Virus record (IMG/VR): IMGVR_UViG_3300037882_001160
Location: 1 to 28,893 of that record
Strand: one strand, 5' to 3'
DNA: 28,893 nucleotides
DNA from: a virus
A model generated the notes under the pieces. That model saw only the letters and a list, made by a program, of their open reading frames with translations. It searched no databases and was not told where the DNA came from. Below are positions 24,161 through 28,893 of the stretch, in pieces. Position numbers and translations under genes: made by a program. Each line of letters begins with the position of its first letter. Within the stretch, counting starts at the first letter, position 1.

Positions 24161-24167
24161 AAAGAAT

Positions 24168-24196
24168 ATTGTAGCATGTAATTTTAATTTTGTCAA
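24168..24196 (-). promoter_or_regulatory. Sigma70-type promoter for the HNH-type gene
   Basis: On the minus strand TTGACA (24196-24191), 17-base spacer and TACAAT (24173-24168). It would produce a leader of about 340 bases before the HNH-type gene start at 23817. It points away from the plus promoter at 24442, giving a divergent control region. Confidence 0.78.
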
Positions 24197-24252
24197 TGGG
24201 TAATTTAAAATAATTTATTAAATTATTAGTTTCCATTTAAAGGGCCTAGGTT

Positions 24253-24303
24253 GAGTTTTTAGCATGTAGGTATAGTAAGATATACCCTATCCCCTACAAA
24301 CTC
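24253..24303. other. Large inverted-repeat hairpin in the divergent control region
   Basis: An outer stem GAGTT (24253-24257)/AACTC (24299-24303) and TGTAG/CTACA enclose an inner perfect stem GGTATA-GTAAGA-TATACC. The surrounding 24200-24440 is very AT-rich and carries no gene. Placed between divergent promoters, it could be part of a replication origin, an operator or a bidirectional transcription barrier; nothing in the sequence decides this. Confidence 0.5.
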
Positions 24304-24441
24304 ATTCTACCCCCCTTAAAATCATTTTAAACAGTATTTACATTCAGTTTCTTAATCCCTTATTCCTAAATTTAAGATTTGTTAAATAAATTTGTAAATT
24401 TCAGTAGTAAATTTTCTTCTTTATTTATTTTACAAAAGGTA

Positions 24442-24469
24442 TTGACAATGGGTGTTTTTATGATATATT
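24442..24469 (+). promoter_or_regulatory. Sigma70-type promoter for the rightward early-type genes
   Basis: TTGACA (24442-24447), 16-base spacer, TATATT (24464-24469), with TG just upstream of the -10. It ends about 30 bases before the first plus-strand gene. Confidence 0.72.
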
Positions 24470-24499
24470 ATTACTTTAAACAACAAAAAGGACGTACTA

Positions 24500-24850
24500 A
24501 TGAGTAAAAATAATGCAGAAAACGTAGAAACTGTAGAACGCGTAAGAATTCAAAGATACTCTCTGTTTGATTTTATCAAAGAGTTAGAAGTAAAGATTCT
24601 TGAAGGTTTTAGGGTTTCAAATAAAAGTGGAGACTTTCCTACAGGGTTTGTGAACTTTTTTAGTTGTCAATTGGTTAAACCACTTGATGTAGAAACTGAA
24701 AAAGAGGGTACATCTGAACTTAAACAGGAATCCTTACCTAGCAAATCCTCTGAAGTCTTGGAAGAGGTAGATCAAAAAGAGGTTAGCTCTGAATCTGAGA
24801 TTGACGTAGTAGTTAAACCAACAAAAACTAAGTATTCAAAGACGAAGTAA
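24500..24850 (+). CDS. Hypothetical acidic protein, first rightward gene
   Basis: This 116-residue protein starts at ATG with AAAGGA upstream. A small ordered head (RVRIQRYSLFDFIKELEVKI, then LEGFRVSNKSGDFPTGFVNF; about 15-55) precedes a long acidic, Ser/Glu-rich tail that turns basic at the very end (TKTKYSKTK). Heads of this form occur in small phage proteins of unknown function. The disordered tail suggests partner binding. As the first gene behind the promoter it is likely made early. No function can be assigned. Confidence 0.65.
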   Translation: MSKNNAENVETVERVRIQRYSLFDFIKELEVKILEGFRVSNKSGDFPTGFVNFFSCQLVKPLDVETEKEGTSELKQESLPSKSSEVLEEVDQKEVSSESEIDVVVKPTKTKYSKTK

Positions 24851-24855
24851 CACGC

Positions 24856-24889
24856 TTAACACCTTGGGTTTGTTAGCTTTAGGTGTTAA
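24856..24889 (+). terminator. Possible weak terminator or attenuator hairpin
   Basis: A perfect 9-bp stem TTAACACCT (24856-24864)/AGGTGTTAA (24881-24889) lies 5 bases after the preceding stop codon. Its loop of 16 bases is long and only three T follow, so termination would be partial at best. Confidence 0.4.
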
Positions 24890-24923
24890 TTTAAACAATG
24901 AACAGAAGAACTGGAGGGGTTAA

Positions 24924-25319
24924 ATGTCCTATTATTCTGGTAAATATATTGAGTTTTCAATATTAAAAGGTAAGACTTTAAAATCTATTGTTAGACAAGG
25001 GGATGATGCGTTGTTTTTTGAGACAATAGGAGGTGAAAAGTATGTTATGTACCATGAAAACGACTGCTGTGAAACAGTAACTATAGATGATATTTGTGGG
25101 GACTTAGAAGATTTGGTTGGTTCACCGATTTTTGTTGCAGAAAAAGTAATGAGTAGTAATGAAAACCCAAAGGGAGTAGAAGCTCCAGAGTATTAGGACT
25201 CTTTTACTTGGACTTTTTACAAACTTGATACGAGAAGGGGTGGAGTAACAATTCGTTGGTATGGCGAGAGCAATGGGTATTATTCTGAAACAGTAGATTT
25301 TAAAAAATTAGATGAATAA
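24924..25319 (+). pseudogene. DUF7448-like protein interrupted by in-frame amber codon
   Basis: The reading frame from ATG 24924 (behind a GGAGGGG-like site) ends in TAG at 25194-25196 after 90 residues. It then continues in the same frame for 40 more codons to TAA at 25319. Read through, it gives a 131-residue protein with the DUF7448 pattern: KYVMYHENDCCETVTIDDIC, GDLEDLVGSPI, and after the stop [20 protein letters not shown] and [14 protein letters not shown]. The post-stop half holds some of the most conserved family residues. TAG ends other genes here, so general recoding is unlikely; a nonsense mutation, readthrough or suppressor use remains open. The 90-residue short form may also be made. 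Confidence 0.7.
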
Positions 25320-25349
25320 TCTATCAAAAAATTTTTGGGAGGTCGAGTT

Positions 25350-26117
25350 ATGAGGCAGGAAAGAAAAGTAACTAGAAAAGAAAAAGAAAAGGGCACTATT
25401 CCAAAAGTAACAAGACCAGTTAATCAAAATTGGGCGCAAAGCTACGGAATGAATAAGATAGAACTTACCCCTTCACAGAAGGAATTGAGAAATAAAATTA
25501 TAGCTAACGATTTAATCTTTGTAGTAGGATCTAGTGGGTCTGGTAAATCTATGACTGTCCTGTATACTTACATTCAAGAGTATCTGCGTGACCCATCAAA
25601 GCAGCTGATAGTGGTAAGAACCCCTGTAGAGGCCGGAATGGACAAGGTTGGTGCTCTTCCTAACGGATTATCTGAAAAAATAGAACCTCATTTTAACAGT
25701 TCTAAAGTGCTACTTCAAGAACTCTTAAATAAAGGTAAGGTTGAATCAGATTTAGAGCACAGGATTCATTTTAAAATCCCAAATTACATGCTTGGTAGCA
25801 CTTTAGATAACTCGTTAATCTTGATTGAAGAAGCCCAGCAATTATCCCCTTTAATATTGAAACTTGTTCTGGAAAGAACAGGAATTAACTCTAAAGTTTG
25901 TATTATTGGGGATAATAGTCAGCTTTATGTCGAAGCTAAAGGTAGAAATGCACTAAGAGATGCCATTCCTAGATTTTTCCATACCAATGGAGTTCCAAAA
26001 TTCAATAATATTGCTTACCATGAGTTTTCTGTGGAAGACGTAGTAAGAAGTGAAATTACGAAAATAGTAATAAAAGCCTATAACGCCGCTGTCGCCCCTC
26101 AAAGCGGTGTTATATAA
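25350..26117 (+). CDS. phoH: PhoH-like ATPase
   Basis: The start is the ATG at 25350, 5 bases after GGGAGG; a longer frame would begin at a TTG without a site. The 255-residue product has a basic N-terminal tail, Walker A GSSGSGKS (60-67), the PhoH motif VVRTPVEAGMDKVGALPNG (88-106), Walker B-type LILIEEAQ (156-163) and IIGDNSQL. PhoH proteins are common early phage genes with an RNA-helicase/ATPase fold and a role in nucleic-acid metabolism that is not settled. All ATP-site residues appear intact. It belongs to the rightward early-type operon. Confidence 0.9.
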   Translation: MRQERKVTRKEKEKGTIPKVTRPVNQNWAQSYGMNKIELTPSQKELRNKIIANDLIFVVGSSGSGKSMTVLYTYIQEYLRDPSKQLIVVRTPVEAGMDKVGALPNGLSEKIEPHFNSSKVLLQELLNKGKVESDLEHRIHFKIPNYMLGSTLDNSLILIEEAQQLSPLILKLVLERTGINSKVCIIGDNSQLYVEAKGRNALRDAIPRFFHTNGVPKFNNIAYHEFSVEDVVRSEITKIVIKAYNAAVAPQSGVI

Positions 26118-26130
26118 TAGGAGGATTGAG

Positions 26131-26316
26131 ATGTTTGCAGTGATGGTGAAACCTGCGTTACGAAAACGCATTTGTACCAACGGATTTGTGTGGGTCAAAG
26201 ACGACCGCCACAAGTTTTATGTGAGTATGAAAGAACGCGGACTGTGGCCGACAAAGGCCGAAGCCGAGAAGATGATTACTGAACCGTGGGAGATCGCGGT
26301 AGAGGTGCATAACTAA
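26131..26316 (+). CDS. Small GC-richer hypothetical protein
   Basis: This 61-residue gene starts at ATG 26131 with AGGAGG 6 bases upstream, 13 bases after phoH. The protein is basic and aromatic (MFAVMVKPALRKRICTNGFV, then RHKFYVSMKERGLWPTKAEA), small enough to be one alpha/beta unit. Its codons are clearly richer in G/C (CGC, GCG, GCC, CGG) than all neighbours, pointing to recent arrival from another genome. No family recognised. Confidence 0.65.
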   Translation: MFAVMVKPALRKRICTNGFVWVKDDRHKFYVSMKERGLWPTKAEAEKMITEPWEIAVEVHN

Positions 26317-26364
26317 GTATTTTAGGTCAAATAACTACTGATTTCAGAACCAAAGGAGAGAAAT

Positions 26365-26985
26365 TTGAATAAAAACAGATTAAACGGGCCTAATGACGAC
26401 GCTAATTGTAGGAATCAAGAAGATACTTATGTAAAAATATTAGAAACACCTTATACGGCGAGGCATTATAAGGTATTCTTGAACAAAGAGATAGGGGAAC
26501 CGCATTTATATGAAGAGTTGATTCAGATTTTACTAACTAGCTCAGAGACAGATTTCATAGAAATCTCTTGTAATTCTACAGGCGGACAATTGGACTCTTG
26601 TATTGATATTTTTAATGCACTTCAGGCTTCAGAATCTCGTACAAAAGCGATTATATCTGGTAATGCTCATAGTGCAATGAGTATAATTGCTTTAGCTTGT
26701 GATGATTGTATTGCTATGCCTCATAGTGCAATGCTTGTACACCAACCTAGGGGTGGAAATTATGGCAGGCACGCAGAACAAGTATCTTATGGGGAGTTTA
26801 GTAAAAAGCACATAGAAACTTTTTTTAAAGATGCTTACAGTGGGTTTTTGGAAACCCCTGAAATCTATGAATGCCTGAATGGTAAAGATTATTGGTTTGA
26901 TTCTGAAGAGATCAATAGAAGAATTGCTAATCGAAATAAAATTAGAGAGAAAGAGCTTAAAAAGATTAAGAATTCTAAGAGCTAA
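26365..26985 (+). CDS. ClpP-like serine protease
   Basis: The frame starts at TTG (26365) 6 bases after AGGAG; there is no in-frame ATG before the conserved core. The 206-residue protein has the ClpP/crotonase fold signatures: SCNSTGGQLDSCIDIFNAL (oxyanion strand and helix), nucleophile S103 in GNAHSAMSIIAL, H126 in LVHQPRGG, and D175 in GKDYWFDSEE. In phages such proteins sometimes serve as head proteases, but this one lies far from the head genes, which already have an XkdF protease. A protein-processing role in host takeover is possible. The C-terminus is a basic helix. Confidence 0.83.
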   Translation: MNKNRLNGPNDDANCRNQEDTYVKILETPYTARHYKVFLNKEIGEPHLYEELIQILLTSSETDFIEISCNSTGGQLDSCIDIFNALQASESRTKAIISGNAHSAMSIIALACDDCIAMPHSAMLVHQPRGGNYGRHAEQVSYGEFSKKHIETFFKDAYSGFLETPEIYECLNGKDYWFDSEEINRRIANRNKIREKELKKIKNSKS

Positions 26986-27118
26986 GGTTCTGTCAAGTAC
27001 GAAAACGTATCTTCTGGAGTTACCCAGTGGGTACGTCTTAGTTGGTAAAGCAAATACTGGAGAATAGAATTGAAGTTCAAAAGTTTGAAGTTGTAGATAA
27101 AAATATTTCATAAAACAC

Positions 27119-27146
27119 TTGACAAATTAGATCTTTCGTGTATAAT
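27119..27146 (+). promoter_or_regulatory. Sigma70-type promoter of the tRNA/ncRNA unit
   Basis: TTGACA (27119-27124), 16-base spacer, TATAAT (27141-27146). Expected start near 27153, about 165 bases before the first tRNA. It is the only strong promoter seen for the 1.1-kb non-coding unit that ends at the terminator 28284-28323. Confidence 0.85.
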
Positions 27147-27152
27147 TAATTT

Positions 27153-27304
27153 AACGCTACAGATTATGTAGTGTTGATTGCTTCCTTTATCTGAGGCTTT
27201 CAATGACACACCTTCGGGTTGTATTGAGATAAACTGTAATCACCTGACCGAGGGGTGATTGAGCAGAATAAATATTTCTGGGGTTCTGGAGGTATAGCTC
27301 GGTC
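27153..27304 (+). ncRNA. Structured leader upstream of the tRNA cluster
   Basis: A long hairpin is built from TATCT/AGATA and a CAAT-ACA-ACC stem capped by a TTCG tetraloop (about 27188-27231). A second hairpin, AATCACC (27238-27244)/GGTGATT (27254-27260), follows, and its 9-base loop is complementary to bases 27298-27304. No coding frame of interest. The covarying look of the stems suggests a real RNA domain; no Rfam family can be named by eye. Confidence 0.6.
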
Positions 27305-27315
27305 TTTTTTTTTTT
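27246..27315 (+). terminator. Terminator-like stem / pseudoknot with T11 just before tRNA-Glu
   Basis: GACCGAG (27246-27252) pairs perfectly with CTCGGTC (27298-27304), followed at once by eleven T (27305-27315). The left strand lies in the loop of the hairpin 27238-27260, so the elements either form an H-type pseudoknot or compete. As drawn it resembles an attenuator that would stop transcription before the tRNAs unless the alternative fold wins. Confidence 0.5.
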
Positions 27316-27317
27316 AC

Positions 27318-27392
27318 TCTCCCATAGATTATCGGTTAGATCAACAGGTTTTCATCCTGTAAGGCCCAGTTCGACTCTGGGTGGGAGTGCCA
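27318..27392 (+). tRNA. tRNA-Glu (TTC)
   Basis: A cloverleaf of 75 bases: acceptor TCTCCCA/TGGGAGT with a T-T mismatch at the first pair, D arm GATT/GATC, anticodon arm ACAGG-TTTTCAT-CCTGT with anticodon TTC at 27351-27353, T arm CCCAG-TTCGACT-CTGGG, discriminator G and encoded CCA. Only the first acceptor pair is unusual. It follows the T11 tract by 2 bases. Confidence 0.85.
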
Positions 27393-27400
27393 AGTTTTAT

Positions 27401-27477
27401 TTGCGAATGAGTGTGTAGGTAGCACAGAAGGCTCATAACCTTCAGGGAACTGTTCGATTCAGTTATTTCGCAACCCA
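27401..27477 (+). tRNA. tRNA with CAT anticodon (Met or Ile2), slightly irregular
   Basis: The acceptor TTGCGAA/TTCGCAA is perfect, followed by C and CCA; T8 is present. The D arm GTG/CAC has the loop GG. The anticodon arm GAAGG-CTCATAA-CCTTC has CAT at 27434-27436, and the T arm is AACTG-TTCGATT-CAGTT. Two extra bases (AT, 27465-27466) lie between T arm and acceptor, unlike a canonical tRNA. Whether it is charged with Met, or with Ile after lysidine modification, cannot be told from sequence. Confidence 0.7.
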
Positions 27478-28283
27478 GTTTTGAGTAAATCATCGAAGAG
27501 GATGACAAGGTAGCTCCTTGTATGAACTTGGAAAAATATCGGGATAAACAAGCGAAGCATAGGTTGACTCAAACGAAAGTTTAGCGCGTTCAACAAAGCC
27601 CGACCACAGGACATTAGACGAGTGTAGGCTAGTGGTAAGTCTCTCCGTTTGGGGCGGAGAGATCGTTGGTTCAATTCCAACCACTCGTACCAAAAAAATA
27701 GTACTATAAGAGCAATTAGTAAGTATTTAAAGTTTTTGAGTAAAGCATTTAAAACGGATGATGCAAAGGTAAACGGAACCTAAGAAGCGTTTCAATAAGA
27801 CGCTACTCAAATTTGAATCAATGCTGGTTAGTGAAAGGTGGTATTAAATTACCTTGTGGCAACCGTGAGACAATCGACCCCTCACCACTTCTGCTCTTGG
27901 AGCACCAGCGCCAGTTTTGTGTTCGTCTGATGATAAGACACCACCTCTCAAGGTTGGGAAGTTTACTTCCCTGTATCGTAAAGGAGACACAGGTCTGATT
28001 CCTGTACACAAATTAGTTTTAGCTTTCTCCCGAAGCTATGCACCTGAGCACAGGTTAAAGGTTGTTGTGTGACAACCATAGTTTCGTAGCTACGAAAGCA
28101 GTGACTGCAACATCTTCAAGCTCCACGCTTGGTACAGGCTCACTAAACAAAGTCCGAGCAGGAGATTCGCGGGTAGAAGCTACCTCCCCTCCAGCAGGCA
28201 AGACCTGAATTAACAGGTGAAAGGGTTAGTTGTACTTACCCGCTAGAACATCAAAAACCCTGACGCAATGTCAGTGAAATCAG
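27478..28283 (+). ncRNA. Large, densely folded non-coding RNA surrounding tRNA-Pro
   Basis: No credible gene lies here, yet nearly every segment folds. Examples: TTTGAGT...ACTCAAA closing 27480-27582 and again 27738-27812; CAAGG-TAGCT-CCTTG; AAAC-GAAA-GTTT; AGCGT/ACGCT near 27787-27805; GGTA/TACC, GTGAG/CTCAC and TGCTC-TTG-GAGCA inside GCTGGT/ACCAGC (27825-27909); TTTGTGT/ACACAAA (27916-28012) with a T-arm-like ACAGG/CCTGT; AGCTT/AAGCT (28021-28037); ACCTG-AGCA-CAGGT (28042-28055); GGTTGT/ACAACC (28060-28077); a 16-base palindrome (28082-28097); and GCGGGTA/TACCCGC (28169-28243). It shares promoter and terminator with the tRNAs. Size, hairpin density, phage setting and embedded tRNA resemble the GOLLD class of giant phage RNAs; identity is inference. 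Confidence 0.6.
27618..27692 (+). tRNA. tRNA-Pro (TGG)
   Basis: A fully canonical 75-base cloverleaf: acceptor ACGAGTG/CACTCGT, D arm GGCT/AGTC, anticodon arm CTCCG-TTTGGGG-CGGAG with TGG at 27650-27652, T arm GTTGG-TTCAATT-CCAAC, discriminator A and CCA. It reads CCA (Pro) codons. Structured RNA domains flank it on both sides, so it may be excised from the larger transcript. Confidence 0.95.
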
Positions 28284-28323
28284 ACCCCTCAGGCTTAATT
28301 GCTTTGAGGGGTTTTCTTTTTCT
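28284..28323 (+). terminator. Rho-independent terminator of the tRNA/ncRNA unit
   Basis: An 8-bp perfect stem ACCCCTCA (28284-28291)/TGAGGGGT (28305-28312) is followed by a T-rich run TTTCTTTTTCT. It marks the 3' end of the non-coding unit. Confidence 0.88.
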
Positions 28324-28352
28324 AGTTCTGATTAACTTTACAAAGGAGTTAT

Positions 28353-28646
28353 ATGAAATTTACACTTGTGTTATACTGTTCTTGGTTGATGGAATCAGTG
28401 AGTTACCATGCACCAAGACTAGAGGTAGAGTTAGTGCCAAGGTCTTATACGTATTTGTACGAATCATTGTGGTGGGAACTTTGCAAACAAGATTACTTGA
28501 ACTACAGTAACCTATACTTGAACTTTGATTATTTAAAAATCATAGATGACAAAGGAGAAGTACAATACTCCTCAAAACCCTTGACACCGGATGAACTTCA
28601 AGATAAAATCAAATCTACCACTTTAGAGAATGTAAAATTAGAGTAA
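28353..28646 (+). CDS. Hypothetical small protein
   Basis: This 97-residue protein starts at ATG with AAAGGAG 5 bases upstream. The first half has a hydrophobic start (MKFTLVLYCSWLMESVSYHA) too weak for a sure signal peptide. The rest is aromatic and acidic, with YLNFDYLKIIDDKGEVQYSS and a helical end PLTPDELQDKIKSTTLENVK. It lies 30 bases after the terminator of the RNA unit without its own obvious promoter, so it may depend on read-through. No family recognised. Confidence 0.65.
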   Translation: MKFTLVLYCSWLMESVSYHAPRLEVELVPRSYTYLYESLWWELCKQDYLNYSNLYLNFDYLKIIDDKGEVQYSSKPLTPDELQDKIKSTTLENVKLE

Positions 28647-28660
28647 CAAAAGGAGTTAAA

Positions 28661-28893
28661 ATGACTAACTGGAAGAATAAAGAAGAAGTTTTGAAAGCTG
28701 TAAAACAGTGTGGTTGGGCTATAAGATTCGCAAGTAAAGAACTAAAAGCAAATAAAGAAGTTGCACTAGCTGCTGTAAAACAGGATGGTTATGTTTTACA
28801 ATTTGCAAGTTCAGAGCTTCAAGCAGACAGAGAAGTAGTCTTAACTGCTGTTAATCGGAATGGTTATGCTTTACAATATGCAAGTTCAGAGCT
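28661..28893 (+). CDS. DUF4116-repeat protein, N-terminal part (runs off window)
   Basis: ATG at 28661 follows AAAAGGAG by 5 bases. The visible 77 residues are about three copies of a 25-residue repeat with the DUF4116 pattern: KEVALAAVKQDGYVLQFASS and REVVLTAVNRNGYALQYASS show the repeated 'EV.L.AV...G..L..AS.EL' theme, predicting stacked helical pairs. DUF4116 proteins occur in phages, giant viruses and intracellular bacteria; the role is unknown, and repeat solenoids of this kind usually bind proteins. Total length lies outside the window. Confidence 0.8.
   Translation, partial: MTNWKNKEEVLKAVKQCGWAIRFASKELKANKEVALAAVKQDGYVLQFASSELQADREVVLTAVNRNGYALQYASSE

Noticed and set aside
24851-24889. 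Third attC-like site (CGCTTAAC ... GTTAGC)
   Set aside because: Spacing between the arms is wrong and there is no left core; better described as a simple 9-bp hairpin.
24924-25319. Stop-codon recoding (TAG as sense) in this phage
   Set aside because: TAG clearly terminates the genes ending at 10546, 16239 and 17105, with further stops or starts just behind them, so recoding is not general.
26985-27067. Coding-like stretch after the ClpP-like gene (TYLLELPSGYVLVGKANTGE)
   Set aside because: No start codon or ribosome site in frame, and too short to call; may be a remnant.
28141-28243. RNase P RNA-like words (AAGTCCGAGC, GGTGAAAGGG)
   Set aside because: Only two short matches at the wrong distance; the remaining conserved core of RNase P RNA is missing.
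28169-28244. Possible tRNA closed by GCGGGTA/TACCCGC
   Set aside because: Length fits, but there is no D arm, no TTCRA loop and no CCA; kept as a stem of the large RNA.
28268-28510. 80-codon plus-strand frame over the terminator and next gene
   Set aside because: It runs through the terminator hairpin and lacks a ribosome site; the frame from 28353 has AAAGGAG.
1-28893. CRISPR array, insertion sequence or phage integrase
   Set aside because: No spaced direct-repeat array, transposase or recombinase motif was seen on either strand.

Overview
The window reads as part of the genome of a long-tailed, non-contractile (siphovirus-type) bacteriophage. It is AT-rich and uses host-like sigma70 promoters. 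The left 21.6 kb is a continuous minus-strand morphogenesis block. In transcription order it holds a probable small terminase, large terminase (terL), a Mu gp29/DUF935-type portal, five small fibre/Ig-like virion genes, an XkdF-type prohead protease, a scaffold-like protein with an internal start, head decoration protein, gpE-type major capsid protein, a LAGLIDADG homing endonuclease, head-tail adaptor, head closure, gp10-like neck protein, tail terminator, tail tube, a frameshifted tail assembly chaperone pair, a 1845-residue tape measure, a distal tail protein and the start of a tail fibre. No integrase, repressor or lysis gene is visible here. The presence of attC sites suggests a (gamma)proteobacterial host, but this is inference.

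The block is subdivided by near-consensus promoters: 17843-17871 for the fibre and head genes, and 7894-7922 for the tail genes. The second lies directly behind a strong terminator (7933-7963) that follows the tail tube gene. The chaperone gene carries a classic X XXY YYZ slippery heptamer at 7401-7407.

The 21.4-24.5 kb interval is the accessory and control region. It contains several tiny minus-strand genes too short for routine ORF callers, two start-less coding-like remnants, and what looks like an integron gene cassette (22469-23060). The cassette carries a three-helix membrane protein and is bounded by two attC-type sites with matching core sequences. After it come a protein with an HNH-type fold but lost catalytic residues, operator-like repeats, opposing promoters and a large hairpin, where transcription diverges.

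Rightwards from 24.4 kb the plus strand encodes small early-type genes: a hypothetical protein, a DUF7448-like gene cut by an in-frame amber codon, phoH, a GC-richer micro-gene and a ClpP-like protease. A single transcription unit of about 1.2 kb (promoter 27119-27146, terminator 28284-28323) then holds a structured leader with a possible pseudoknot, tRNA-Glu, a tRNA with a CAT anticodon, tRNA-Pro, and several hundred bases of densely folded non-coding RNA that resembles the large ornate RNAs of phages (GOLLD-like by layout; identity not tested). The window ends in a small hypothetical gene and the start of a DUF4116-repeat gene.

The most notable items are the integron cassette inside a phage late region and the large structured RNA around the tRNA cluster.
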